Positions 15,184 to 23,598 of a stretch of DNA of 64,000 nt are shown here, in pieces. Origin of the DNA: an uncultured Clostridia bacterium (GTDB taxonomy: Bacteria; Bacillota; Clostridia; RUG12999); assembly GCA_934792465.1 (NCBI GenBank), contig CAKVOK010000014.1:1-64000 (forward strand), given 5' to 3'. The translations under genes and the position numbers were made by a program. Each line of letters begins with the position of its first letter. The stretch's first letter is position 1. Under the pieces are notes generated by a model. It was not told where the DNA came from. It saw only the letters and a program-made list of their open reading frames with translations, and made no database searches.

Positions 15184-16752
15184 ATGGATCAGTTACACTA
15201 CATATTAATGGCAGTGGCTGTTCTTCTTGGCGCAGCGGGTGTATTTATAGGTATTGCGTACCGTAAAAATATAGGCGAAAAGGCAATAGGCTCAGCAGAA
15301 GAAAAGGCAAATCGGATTATCGAAGAGGCTAAAAAGAAAGCTGAAGACATAGCAAGAGCCGCTCATGCCAAAAAGAAAGAAACACTTCTGGAGGCAAAAG
15401 ACGAGATACACAAAAATCGAGTTGACTTTGATAAAGAAGTAAAAGAAAGACGAAGTGAGATTTCACGTCAGGAGCGCAGAATCAACCAAAAGGAAGAATC
15501 TCTTGACAAGAAAGCGGAAGCTATTGACAAAAAAGACGAACAGCTGACAAGAAAAAACAAAGAGCTTGACAATTTAAAAGGTGAAATAGAAGCTCTGAAA
15601 GAAAAAGAAATCAAACAACTTGAACAAATTTCCGGAATGAAGCGGGAAGAAGCTAAGGAAATCATCTTAAAAGAGGTTGAAAGCGAAACAAAGCATGACG
15701 CAGCAAAGATGATAAAAGAAATTACCGACAGCGCAAAAGAGGAAGCGGACGCAAAAGCAAAATGGATTGTGGGTCTGGCGCTCCAGAGATGCGCAGCGGA
15801 CCATGCGGCGGAAATCACGGTATCGGTTGTAAATCTGCCGAGCGACGAAATGAAAGGAAGAATAATAGGCAGAGAGGGAAGAAACATCAGAACTCTCGAA
15901 ACCTTAACGGGCGTAGACCTCATCATAGACGATACGCCGGAAGCGGTAATCCTTTCGAGTTTCGACCCGATACGCCGAGAAATAGCGAGAATTGCTCTCG
16001 AAAGATTGATTCATGACGGTCGTATTCACCCGGCAAGAATTGAAGAAATGGTTGAAAAAGCCAGAAAAGAAGTTGAAAACACGATTAAGCAGGAGGGCGA
16101 ACGTGCAACGTTTGAAACAGGCGTACACGGTCTGCATCCGGAGCTTATCAAGCTTTTGGGTAAACTTCATTACAGAACAAGCTACGGACAAAATGTGCTT
16201 ATGCACAGCATTGAGGTTGCGCACCTTTCGGGCGTTATGGCTGCCGAAATGGGTGTTGACGTTGCAACCGCAAAGCGTGCCGGACTTTTGCACGATATAG
16301 GCAAATCGATCGACCACGAAATCGACGGTTCGCACGTTGAAATCGGTGCAAACGCAGCACGCAAATACAAAGAGGGACACGAAGTTATACACGCTATTAT
16401 GGCGCATCACGGAGATGTGGAAGCGGAAACGCTTATCGCCTGTATAGTACAGGCTGCGGACGCAATTTCTGCGGCTCGTCCGGGTGCACGGCGTGAAAAT
16501 ATTGAAACTTATATTAAAAGACTTGAAAAGCTTGAAGAAATTGCTACAAGCGTTGACGGTGTTGAAAAATCTTATGCCATACAGGCAGGCCGTGAGGTCA
16601 GAATTATGGTTAAGCCGGAAGAAGTAAGCGACGATTCTATAGTGCTTCTCGCAAGAGATATTTCAAAACGAATCGAAAGCGAGCTTGAATATCCGGGTCA
16701 GATTAAAATTAATGTTATTCGTGAGGTTCGTGCGATTGAATATGCAAAATAA
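15184..16752 (+). CDS. rny: Ribonuclease Y
   Basis: A 522-residue membrane-anchored endoribonuclease that initiates mRNA decay in Firmicutes. An N-terminal transmembrane helix (LMAVAVLLGAAGVFIGIAY) is followed by a long Lys/Glu-rich coiled coil to about residue 190, a KH domain (GRIIGREGRNIRTLETLTGV) and an HD domain with LLHDIGKSIDHE and AHHGD. The ATG giving MDQLHYIL was chosen; an AGGAGGTG lies rather far away (about 13 nt), and the longer frame would place a basic stretch before the helix. It is followed by ymdB as in B. subtilis, where both lie downstream of recA; here recA is 23 kb away. Confidence 0.95.
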   Translation: MDQLHYILMAVAVLLGAAGVFIGIAYRKNIGEKAIGSAEEKANRIIEEAKKKAEDIARAAHAKKKETLLEAKDEIHKNRVDFDKEVKERRSEISRQERRINQKEESLDKKAEAIDKKDEQLTRKNKELDNLKGEIEALKEKEIKQLEQISGMKREEAKEIILKEVESETKHDAAKMIKEITDSAKEEADAKAKWIVGLALQRCAADHAAEITVSVVNLPSDEMKGRIIGREGRNIRTLETLTGVDLIIDDTPEAVILSSFDPIRREIARIALERLIHDGRIHPARIEEMVEKARKEVENTIKQEGERATFETGVHGLHPELIKLLGKLHYRTSYGQNVLMHSIEVAHLSGVMAAEMGVDVATAKRAGLLHDIGKSIDHEIDGSHVEIGANAARKYKEGHEVIHAIMAHHGDVEAETLIACIVQAADAISAARPGARRENIETYIKRLEKLEEIATSVDGVEKSYAIQAGREVRIMVKPEEVSDDSIVLLARDISKRIESELEYPGQIKINVIREVRAIEYAK

Positions 16753-16857
16753 ATAACGCATATACTAAAAAAGCTGAAAATTTATTTTGAATGACGATTA
16801 CGGGGCGGCTTCGTTGTGCGGAGCAGCCCTGTTTTTAAAAAACAGGGGTGTAGTTTT

Positions 16858-17625
16858 TTGAATATACTTTGTATCGGAGATATTGTCGGGAAAGACGGCA
16901 GCGAAACGCTTGTTTCGCAGCTTAAATATATAAAACAGGACTATGACATAGATTTTGTTATAGCAAACGGCGAAAATGCGACAACGGGAAACGGAATAAA
17001 CCGTGAGCGTGCGGATTTGCTGCTGGACGGCGGCGTGGACGTTATAACGCTCGGAAATCACGCTTTTTCAAAATCGAAACAGGTGCAGGAAGTATTCAGC
17101 CTGAAATATCCCGTTATCCGTCCGCTGAATATGCCGGAGGGAACGAGCGGCGAGGGATATATAATAAAGGAATGCTGCGGCAAAAAAATTGCGGTTATCA
17201 ATGCGCTCGGCAGAGTGTTTATGACACCTTGCGACTGTCCGTTTGCCGCCGTTAAAAATCTTTTGCAGAAAATCGAAGCGGATTTTATTTTCCTGGATTT
17301 TCATGCGGAGGCAACAAGTGAGAAAAAAGCCATGGGATATTTCCTCGACGGAAAAGTAACCGCCGTTTTCGGCACGCACACTCATGTGCAGACTGCGGAC
17401 GAACAGCTGCTGCCGAAGAAAACCGCGTATATTACAGACCTCGGAATGACAGGTCCTATTACGTCCGTTTTGGGAGTAAAAAAAGAAATTGCGATAAAAA
17501 AATTTACTGCAATGATGCATGAAAAATACGAAAATGCGGAAGGCAGCTGCAGCATTGAGGGAATCGTTGTCGAAACGGGAGAAAACGGACTTGCAAAAAG
17601 CATTAAAAGAATCAACATCAGATAA
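16858..17625 (+). CDS. ymdB: YmdB-family metallophosphoesterase
   Basis: A 255-residue di-metal phosphodiesterase; B. subtilis YmdB hydrolyses 2',3'- and 3',5'-cyclic nucleotides and affects biofilm and motility gene expression. Motifs include CIGDIVGKDG at the N-terminus, ANGENATTGNGI, TLGNHAF, DFHAEATSEK and FGTHTHVQTAD. Translation probably starts at TTG, 7 nt after AGGGGTG; this gives the normal family N-terminus, whereas the longer frame adds an unrelated stretch. It follows rny by about 100 bp. Confidence 0.93.
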   Translation: MNILCIGDIVGKDGSETLVSQLKYIKQDYDIDFVIANGENATTGNGINRERADLLLDGGVDVITLGNHAFSKSKQVQEVFSLKYPVIRPLNMPEGTSGEGYIIKECCGKKIAVINALGRVFMTPCDCPFAAVKNLLQKIEADFIFLDFHAEATSEKKAMGYFLDGKVTAVFGTHTHVQTADEQLLPKKTAYITDLGMTGPITSVLGVKKEIAIKKFTAMMHEKYENAEGSCSIEGIVVETGENGLAKSIKRINIR

Positions 17626-17686
17626 TTGAATTTATTTCCGGAATAAAACCCGCCGCATGGGATAAGATATATACGGGGGTGAAAAA

Positions 17687-18706
17687 ATGGGCAGAAGAAA
17701 AAGAGTTTTAGTTGTTTTAATTACAGCGCTTATGTTTCAAAATTCTTTGGCTCAGACTATTTTCAATATTCCCCTGATAAAAAATCAAGATTTTCCCACG
17801 GTAGTGCCGGGCGGAGAAGCAATAGGCATTAAACTGTATACAAAAGGTCTTCTTGTAATTGAAACTGCGAGCTTTGAGGACAACAAAGGCAATGTGGTAT
17901 CGCCGGCAGTCACGGCAGGCGTTAAACAATCTGATATTGTTATAAGCGTAAACGGAGAGCCTTTGGCAAACAATTCTCAATTGGCGGAGGCGGCTCAAAA
18001 AGGAGATGTCAGTCTTAAAATATTGCGTAATTCGGCTGAGCAGACCGTAAATATAACACCCGTCACCGGTAAGGACGGAAGTAAAAAAATCGGGCTGTGG
18101 GTAAGAGATTCTGCCGCCGGAATAGGAACTTTAACGTTCAAAAGGACAGATAACAACAAATTTGCGGCATTGGGGCATGGAATAATAGATTGTGATGTTA
18201 AAAGCACGTATCTGATTAAAGATGGAAGCATTCAGAAAGCTAAGGTAGTATCGGTAGTAAAAGGCAAAAAAGGAAGTCCCGGAGAGCTGAAAGGCATATT
18301 TGCCGATGATTCGGGATTCACTGGAACTATAGAGAAAAACGACGCCGACGGGATTTACGGCGTTTTAAACACGCTTGATTCGGGCGAGCCTGTGGAGATA
18401 GCCTCGAAATGGGAGGTCTGCGAGGGATCGGCGCAGATAATCTGCTCGATAGGTGAAGAAAAAAAGGCATATGATATAGAAATTGAAAGCGTATCTCCTC
18501 TTAATACTTTCAATTCAAAATCAATGATTATAAGAGTAACGGACAATGAACTGCTCGAAAAAACGGGCGGAATTGTTCAGGGAATGAGCGGAAGTCCCAT
18601 AATGCAGAACGGAAAGCTTGTCGGTGCGGTTACACACGTTTTTGTAAACGACCCTACGAAGGGTTACGGCATATTTGCACAGACAATGCTCGAAATGACA
18701 CGATGA
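17687..18706 (+). CDS. spoIVB: SpoIVB peptidase (family S55)
   Basis: A 339-residue serine peptidase secreted from the forespore that signals to the mother cell by cleaving SpoIVFA, which releases pro-SigK processing. The N-terminus has a hydrophobic segment (VLVVLITALMFQNSLAQ), a PDZ domain covers roughly residues 60-130 (SDIVISVNGEPLANNSQLAE), and the S55 domain has AALGHGI with the catalytic His and GGIVQGMSGSPIMQNGK with the catalytic Ser. The protein is somewhat shorter than B. subtilis SpoIVB. It has its own terminator. Spo0A, the usual downstream neighbour, is not here. Confidence 0.93.
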   Translation: MGRRKRVLVVLITALMFQNSLAQTIFNIPLIKNQDFPTVVPGGEAIGIKLYTKGLLVIETASFEDNKGNVVSPAVTAGVKQSDIVISVNGEPLANNSQLAEAAQKGDVSLKILRNSAEQTVNITPVTGKDGSKKIGLWVRDSAAGIGTLTFKRTDNNKFAALGHGIIDCDVKSTYLIKDGSIQKAKVVSVVKGKKGSPGELKGIFADDSGFTGTIEKNDADGIYGVLNTLDSGEPVEIASKWEVCEGSAQIICSIGEEKKAYDIEIESVSPLNTFNSKSMIIRVTDNELLEKTGGIVQGMSGSPIMQNGKLVGAVTHVFVNDPTKGYGIFAQTMLEMTR

Positions 18707-18711
18707 AAATG

Positions 18712-18740
18712 CGGTGCGGCGATTTTTCTTTGCCGCACCC
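18712..18740 (+). terminator. Terminator of spoIVB
   Basis: GGTGCGGC pairs with GCCGCACC around a T-rich loop, followed by CTATTTCTT. It shares the GGGTGCGGC stem style of other terminators in the window. Confidence 0.75.
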
Positions 18741-18759
18741 TATTTCTTGATTATTTGTA

Positions 18760-18788
18760 TTGATATTTGCGGCGGGTTGTGGTATAAT
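18760..18788 (+). promoter_or_regulatory. SigA promoter directly in front of hairpin array 1
   Basis: TTGATA, 17 bp, TATAAT with TGG before the -10. The predicted start (about 18795) coincides with the first base of the hairpin array at 18797. The nearest downstream gene, mnmE, is about 720 bp away, so the array would be either a separate RNA or the start of a long mnmE leader. Confidence 0.8.
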
Positions 18789-18796
18789 TAATATAC

Positions 18797-18972
18797 AGCT
18801 AAATTCGCCTATCGGCGAGCTAAATGTGCTACGCACGCTAAATTGAACTCCGTTCAGCTAAATTGCCTTCGGCAGCTACGGGGCGAATTTAATTTAGCTG
18901 TTTCGAAGAAACAATTTAGCTATCGAATGAAATGAGATAATTTAGCTTTGCACGGTAGTGCAAAATTTAGCT
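18797..18972 (+). repeat. Hairpin-cassette array 1 (AGCTAAATT / AATTTAGCT linkers)
   Basis: Short inverted repeats, each of different sequence, are separated by a constant linker. First half, linker AGCTAAATT: stems CGCC/GGCG, GTGC/GCAC, GAAC/GTTC, GCC/GGC. After a central GGGCGAATTT the linker switches to its reverse complement AATTTAGCT, with stems GTTTC/GAAAC, ATC..GAT (with a tandem G-A mismatch) and TTGCAC/GTGCAA. Linkers of the two halves are mutually complementary, so a multibranched fold is possible. No known repeat class is recognised. Confidence 0.9.
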
Positions 18973-18989
18973 GATACATATGTATATGC

Positions 18990-19185
18990 AGACCTACAAC
19001 CCCTCAGTCAGCTTGTGCTGCCAGCTCTACCAAGGCACGCCTGCGTATGCTACAGGCATTACTCCGGTGCCCTTACACAGGGGAGCCTATCGAAGTACGT
19101 GCAAACCCCATTCAGTGGCACAGACCAATGCCTCCCCTGTGTAAGGGGAGGGGGACCGCCCGTGGCGGTGGAAGGGTTGTTCAAT
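18990..19185. repeat. Family A palindromic repeat block 1
   Basis: Starts with ACAACCCCTCAGTC and ends with GGCGGTGGAAGGGTTGT. It contains CCCTTACACAGGGGAG and its inverse CTCCCCTGTGTAAGGGGAG, the hairpin CCGCCCGTGGCGG, and the CCATTCAGTGGCACAGAC spacer shared by all blocks. Sandwiched between hairpin arrays 1 and 2. Confidence 0.9.
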
Positions 19186-19290
19186 AGCTAAATTCGCCAT
19201 GCGAATTTAATTCAGCTGTTTCGAAGAAACAATTTAGCTATCGAATGAAACGAGATAATTTAGCTTTGCACGGTAGTGCAAAATTTAGCT
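19186..19290 (+). repeat. Hairpin-cassette array 2 (shortened)
   Basis: Repeats the right half of array 1 (GTTTC/GAAAC, ATC..GAT, TTGCAC/GTGCAA cassettes with AATTTAGCT linkers), preceded by a single AGCTAAATT and a reduced centre. It differs from array 1 by few bases, one of them in the ATC..GAT cassette. Confidence 0.88.
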
Positions 19291-19356
19291 GATTATATTA
19301 TCTGCCCGAATTGACTGCATATGTTTGATTGTAAAAACACCACATTGATAAAACAA

Positions 19357-19479
19357 TTCAATAAGGGGCTTTAGTCCCGTCATTCAACGTTTTCAGCGGG
19401 AAATTGTATCCCGCCGCTGAAAAAAATTAAGCGGAACCCGCCGCCTACAGAGGCGGAGGTCATCTTAATTTAGTTATAA
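19357..19479. repeat. ~120-bp dispersed repeat, family B, copy 2
   Basis: Same orientation as the copy at 3034 and inverse to the one at 60137. It ends 34 bp before the mnmE start codon. The first hairpin has one mismatch here (GGGGCTTTAGTCCC). Its last bases, AATTTAGTTATA, resemble the linker of the hairpin arrays. Confidence 0.85.
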
Positions 19480-19513
19480 TTTTTAAAATACATAATATAC
19501 GGAGGTATCGAAC

Positions 19514-20869
19514 ATGGTTGAAGATACTATTGTTGCGTTGGCAACACCGCCCGGAATGAGTGCTCTTGCCGTGATACGCATGAGCGGCGAGGATTCCGTG
19601 AAGATTGCGGACAAGCTGTTTTCAAAAAATCTTTTGAACGCCGCTTCACATACGCTTCATTTCGGGAAAATACATGATACAGACGGAAACGTCACGGACG
19701 AGGTGCTTGTGTCCGTTATGCTCGCCCCGAAAAGCTATACGGGCGAAAATTCGGTGGAAATAAGCTGTCATGGCTCTATGACTGCCGTCAGAAAAATAAT
19801 ACTTTCGCTGATTGAATGCGGAGCAAGGCAGGCACGTGCCGGAGAATTTACGAAACGTGCGTTTTTGAACGGTAAAATGGATTTGTGCCGCAGCGAAGCC
19901 GTTATCGACATAATTCATTCAAAGAGCGAGCTCGCCCTGGAAAAGGGCATTGACCAGCTTTCCGGAAGCATTTCCGAAAAAATAAACGAAATTCGTGATA
20001 AAACCGTGTATCTTGCGGCAGCGATTTCGAGCGAAGCGGATTTCCCCGACGAGGGCGTTTCCGGACTGACGGACGAATTTGTCGAATCTACGCTCACAGA
20101 GGTTATCGGCAAAACCGACAGGCTGCTTGAAACCGCAAAAACAGGCAAATACATACGCGACGGGATTGCGGTAAGCCTGACCGGCAGACCGAATGCCGGA
20201 AAATCCTCCGTGCTGAATACGCTCTCCGGCGAGCAGAAAGCAATCGTCACGAATATCCCCGGCACTACACGCGACACCGTTGAAGATTACATTAATATAG
20301 GGAATATATGTGTGAAGCTTATGGACACCGCAGGCATACGCAACACGGACGATGAGGTGGAAAAAATCGGCGTGAGCCGTGCGAGAAGTGCGGCGGAAAA
20401 TGCGGATTTGATTCTCTACGTTGCGGACGCAAGCACGCCGCCGAACAGCTACGATATTGAAATTATAGATTTCATAAAGGATAAAAACGTAGTAATGCTT
20501 CTGAACAAGGAGGACATTTCAAGCGAATATGCGGAAGAATACAAACGGCTTATAAATGCGCCGTATATATACACCTCGGCACTTTGCGGAAGCGGATTCG
20601 GCGAGCTTAAAAGCATTATAGAAAAAATGTTTGAAACCGGCAAAGCGGCATCCGAGGTAACCATAACAAATATTCGTCATGCAGATGCGCTGACACGTGC
20701 AAGCAAGCATCTGCACGCAGCATACGAAGCATTCGGGTCCGGCGTGCCGGCAGACTTCATGGCAGTGGATATAGAAGCAGCCGTTTCCTCATTCGGAGAA
20801 ATTACGGGTATGAGCGTATCCGAAGAAATAGTAGATACAATATTTAAGGAGTTTTGTGTAGGAAAATGA
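19514..20869 (+). CDS. mnmE: tRNA uridine-5-carboxymethylaminomethyl modification GTPase MnmE
   Basis: A 451-residue GTPase that with MnmG modifies the wobble uridine of tRNAs. The N-terminal tetrahydrofolate-binding domain opens with EDTIVALATPPGMSALAVIRMSG. The G domain shows GRPNAGKSSVLN, NIPGTTRDTVEDY, DTAGIRNTDDEVE and LNKED, and the C-terminus ends FCVGK with the conserved Cys. MnmG, often adjacent near the origin, is absent here; tsaD follows instead, overlapping by ATGA. The upstream 800 bp is filled by repeats. A GGAGGT site lies 7 nt before the ATG. Confidence 0.97.
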   Translation: MVEDTIVALATPPGMSALAVIRMSGEDSVKIADKLFSKNLLNAASHTLHFGKIHDTDGNVTDEVLVSVMLAPKSYTGENSVEISCHGSMTAVRKIILSLIECGARQARAGEFTKRAFLNGKMDLCRSEAVIDIIHSKSELALEKGIDQLSGSISEKINEIRDKTVYLAAAISSEADFPDEGVSGLTDEFVESTLTEVIGKTDRLLETAKTGKYIRDGIAVSLTGRPNAGKSSVLNTLSGEQKAIVTNIPGTTRDTVEDYINIGNICVKLMDTAGIRNTDDEVEKIGVSRARSAAENADLILYVADASTPPNSYDIEIIDFIKDKNVVMLLNKEDISSEYAEEYKRLINAPYIYTSALCGSGFGELKSIIEKMFETGKAASEVTITNIRHADALTRASKHLHAAYEAFGSGVPADFMAVDIEAAVSSFGEITGMSVSEEIVDTIFKEFCVGK

Positions 20870-21897
20870 TTAAAGAAGAACCGTTAATATTAGCAATAGA
20901 AAGCTCGTGCGATGAAACCTCGGCGGCAATATCGAGGGGCGGCAGAGAGATTTTGTCGAACATAATTTCAACCCAGATAGCAATACATACGCAATACGGC
21001 GGCGTAGTGCCGGAGATTGCGTCCAGAAAGCATATAGAAGCTATAGACGAGGTCGTAAGCGAATGCCTTAAGGAAAGCGGCGTTACACTTGCGGATATAG
21101 ACGCAGTTGCCGTGACTGCGGGTCCGGGACTCGTCGGTGCTCTGCTTGTCGGCGTATCGTATGCCAAGGGGCTGGCATATTCTCTCGGCGTGCCGCTGAT
21201 ACCGGTACATCACATAGAGGGGCATATCTGCGCCAATTTCATCGCCCACAAGGAGCTTGAACCGCCGTTTGTGTGTCTTGTGGCGTCCGGCGGACACAGC
21301 CATATTATATATGTAAACGATTACAACAGCTTTGAGATTCTCGGCAGAACCCGTGACGACGCCGCAGGAGAAGCGTTCGACAAGGTGGCGAGGGTAATAG
21401 GGCTGGGATACCCGGGCGGCCCGAAAGTGGAAAAATGCGCCAAAAACGGCAACAAGGACGCCATAAAATTTCCGAGGGTGCATTTTGAAAACAGCCTTGA
21501 TTTCAGCTTCAGCGGAGTTAAAACCGCCGTGCTGAATTATATGCACAAGGCAGAGCAGAAAGGCGAAAGCGTAATCATATGCGACGTTGCCGCAAGCTTC
21601 CAGGAGGCTGCGGTGGATATACTTGTGGAAAACCTCATGAAAGCGGTTGAGATGAAGAAAGCGGACAAGGTGTGCCTTGCCGGCGGTGTTGCCTCGAACG
21701 GATATTTGCGGAAAAAGCTTGAAGCGGCAGCCTCGCCGAAAGGCATTGCGACTCTGTTTCCGCCGCCGATTCTCTGCACGGACAATGCAGCTATGATCAG
21801 CTGCGCCGCATATTACGAATACAAAAAAGCGAATTTCGCATCGCTGCGGCTCAACGCATATCCCTCTATCAAGCTTGGGGATAAATTAGGTGTATAA
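20866..21897 (+). CDS. tsaD: tRNA threonylcarbamoyladenosine synthase subunit TsaD
   Basis: A 343-residue Kae1/TsaD ATPase-fold protein that transfers the threonylcarbamoyl group to A37 of tRNA, together with TsaB and TsaE (not in the window). Signature motifs are ESSCDETSAAI at the N-terminus, the metal ligands in HHIEGHICANF, ASGGHSHII, GEAFDKVARVIGLGYPGGP and FSGVKTA, and CTDNAAMI near the end. It starts at the ATG overlapping the mnmE stop, implying coupling. A divergent paralogue is encoded at 44 kb. Confidence 0.96.
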   Translation: MIKEEPLILAIESSCDETSAAISRGGREILSNIISTQIAIHTQYGGVVPEIASRKHIEAIDEVVSECLKESGVTLADIDAVAVTAGPGLVGALLVGVSYAKGLAYSLGVPLIPVHHIEGHICANFIAHKELEPPFVCLVASGGHSHIIYVNDYNSFEILGRTRDDAAGEAFDKVARVIGLGYPGGPKVEKCAKNGNKDAIKFPRVHFENSLDFSFSGVKTAVLNYMHKAEQKGESVIICDVAASFQEAAVDILVENLMKAVEMKKADKVCLAGGVASNGYLRKKLEAAASPKGIATLFPPPILCTDNAAMISCAAYYEYKKANFASLRLNAYPSIKLGDKLGV

Positions 21898-21920
21898 AAG
21901 AGATTATGTAAAGCAATTAA

Positions 21921-22025
21921 TGTGGACAACTTTTCATAAAATCCTGTGAAAAGTGTGGATAACTTACGTAAAAGGTGGGTAAAATGCGTGTTTTTGGTGG
22001 ATAACTATGTTGATAAGGTGTATAA
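21921..22025 (+). other. Array of five DnaA-box-like 9-mers
   Basis: TGTGGACAA (21921), TGTGGATAA (21954, a perfect DnaA box), GGTGGGTAA (21974), GGTGGATAA (21996) and GGTGTATAA (22017) all lie on the same strand. The last four are spaced 20, 22 and 21 bp, close to two helical turns. The array lies between tsaD and a promoter, with no other features. Confidence 0.6.
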
Positions 22026-22113
22026 ACAATGCGTGATACTCCGAAATTATGGAAACATATAAGTCTTATTTTTGCGGTTAATGTCAAAAATTTGCCATGA
22101 TTAAAAAAAGGTA

Positions 22114-22142
22114 TTGACACCGCTGTTTTAATATGATATACT
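22114..22142 (+). promoter_or_regulatory. SigA promoter of the Gfo/Idh/MocA gene
   Basis: TTGACA, 17 bp, TATACT with TGA before the -10. It lies about 90 bp after the last DnaA-box-like motif. Confidence 0.88.
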
Positions 22143-22174
22143 GAAAAAAATAAATTAACGGAGGGGAACTACAT

Positions 22175-23251
22175 ATGATTAAAGTAGGTATTATAGGCTG
22201 CGGCGGTATAGCAAACGGAAAGCATATGCCGGCACTCAAAAAGCTTGAAGATGTGGAAATGGTTGCGTTCTGCGATATTATCAGGGAAAGAGCGGAAAAA
22301 GCCGCTAAGGAATACGGCACTGCGGACGCTAAGGTTTATGAGGATTACAAGGAATTGTTAAAGGACAAATCCATAGACGTCATCCACGTTTGCACACCGA
22401 ACAGAGAGCACAGCTTCATAACTATAGACGCACTCGAAGCAGGCAAGCACGTAATGTGTGAAAAGCCTATGGCTAAGACATATGCGGAAGCAAAGGCAAT
22501 GCTTGAAACGGCAAAGAGAACGGGCAAGAAGCTCTCAATCGGCTATCAGAACAGACAGACGCCGGAGGTTCAGTACTTGAAAAAAGCTTGCGACAACGGT
22601 GAACTCGGCGAGATTTATTTTGCAAAAGCTCACGCAATCCGCCGCAGAGCAGTTCCGACATGGGGTGTATTCCTGAATGAAGAAGAGCAGGGCGGCGGTC
22701 CGCTTATAGATATAGGAACGCACGCACTCGACATCACGCTTTGGACGATGAACAACTACAAACCGAAAATGGTTGTCGGCAAAACATACAGAAAGCTTGC
22801 CGACCAGACGGAAACGGCAAATGCCTGGGGCGATTGGGATCCCGAAAAATATACTGTTGAGGATTCGGCATTCGGATTTATCGTAATGGAAAACGGTGCT
22901 ACAATCGTGCTGGAATCCAGCTGGGCGCTCAATACGCTTGATGTAAAGGAAGCGAAATGCAGCCTTTGCGGAACAAAGGGCGGTGCGGACATGAACGACG
23001 GACTTCGTCTTAACGGCGTTAAATACGGCAAAATGTATACAGAAAAACCGGAACTCGGCGCAGGCGGCGTTGATTTCTATGACGGCGCAAGCGAAACTCC
23101 TGCGGACAGAGAGGCGAGATTCTGGATTGATGCTGTTAAAAACGACAAAGACCCTGTAGTTCTTCCGGAACAGGCAATCGTCGTAACAAGAATACTTGAA
23201 GCGATTTACGAATCGGAAAAGACAGGCAAACCTGTATATTTCAATGACTGA
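22175..23251 (+). CDS. Gfo/Idh/MocA-family oxidoreductase
   Basis: A 358-residue NAD(P)-dependent sugar or cyclitol dehydrogenase. The Rossmann motif GIIGCGGIANGKHMPAL is at the N-terminus, EKPMAKTYAEA follows near residue 95, and the C-terminal domain has GGGPLIDIGTHALDITLWTM with the catalytic His and Asp pattern. The substrate cannot be told from sequence; related proteins oxidise myo-inositol, glucose or modified sugars. It is monocistronic with its own consensus promoter, a GGAGGGG ribosome-binding site and a terminator. Confidence 0.92.
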   Translation: MIKVGIIGCGGIANGKHMPALKKLEDVEMVAFCDIIRERAEKAAKEYGTADAKVYEDYKELLKDKSIDVIHVCTPNREHSFITIDALEAGKHVMCEKPMAKTYAEAKAMLETAKRTGKKLSIGYQNRQTPEVQYLKKACDNGELGEIYFAKAHAIRRRAVPTWGVFLNEEEQGGGPLIDIGTHALDITLWTMNNYKPKMVVGKTYRKLADQTETANAWGDWDPEKYTVEDSAFGFIVMENGATIVLESSWALNTLDVKEAKCSLCGTKGGADMNDGLRLNGVKYGKMYTEKPELGAGGVDFYDGASETPADREARFWIDAVKNDKDPVVLPEQAIVVTRILEAIYESEKTGKPVYFND

Positions 23252-23274
23252 TAATTAAATAATATGATGACAGA

Positions 23275-23320
23275 GGGGCTGCAGCAAAACGATTTTTGAA
23301 ATCGAGTTGACTACAGCCCC
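23275..23320 (+). terminator. Terminator of the oxidoreductase gene
   Basis: GGGGCTG pairs with CAGCCCC, with an internal CGATTTTTGAAATCG hairpin. It begins like the other GCAGCAAAA terminators of the window. The T-run is short. Confidence 0.65.
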
Positions 23321-23475
23321 ATCTTAATATAACAATATACTTTGCTTATCAATATTCACCATGGCAAAGAGGATTAAACGAAAACACAAATGACATTCTT
23401 AGATTTTTCTATCTTAATGGAACAGATTTTTTAAAGGAGGTGAACGCTCTGGATAAAGAATAGATAATATTATTT

Positions 23476-23568
23476 ATGATACTTCTGTTACTATTAGTAA
23501 CTTCCATAAAAAATAACGCCCACCGTCAAATGAAGCGTTATTTTAAAATAATATTCATTTTGGCATAA
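23476..23568 (+). CDS. Possible small membrane toxin-like peptide (30 aa), perhaps decayed
   Basis: MILLLLLVTSIKNNAHRQMK followed by a basic-hydrophobic end (RYFKIIFILA): a hydrophobic stretch and then a charged tail, the general shape of type I toxins. A strong AAAGGAGGTG lies 29 nt upstream of this ATG and fits better a GTG-initiated frame (VNALDKE) that is cut by an in-frame TAG just before the hydrophobic part. It may therefore be a degraded toxin or not translated. An antisense RNA candidate overlaps its 3' half. The assignment is by shape only. Confidence 0.3.
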   Translation: MILLLLLVTSIKNNAHRQMKRYFKIIFILA

Positions 23569-23593
23569 CCGTTTGAGGTCTTGCCTTTTTCTG
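23508..23593 (-). ncRNA. Candidate antisense RNA opposite the toxin-like frame
   Basis: Transcribed from the promoter at 23599-23627. It contains a GGCA/TGCC hairpin whose loop has ACCTC, complementary to a ribosome-binding site GAGGT, and ends with the terminator ATAACGC...GCGTTAT followed by six Ts. At about 85 nt, it has the layout of a type I antitoxin RNA. Confidence 0.45.
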
Positions 23594-23598
23594 TTTAT

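Noticed and set aside
18797..18972. CRISPR-like array of repeats and spacers
   Set aside because: Repeats are only 9 bp, switch orientation at the centre, and spacers are short palindromes reused between loci. No cas genes are present.
21921..22025. Chromosomal origin oriC
   Set aside because: No dnaA, dnaN or rpmH nearby, and the long minus-strand gene block to the right does not fit divergent replication from here. Kept only as a DnaA-box array.
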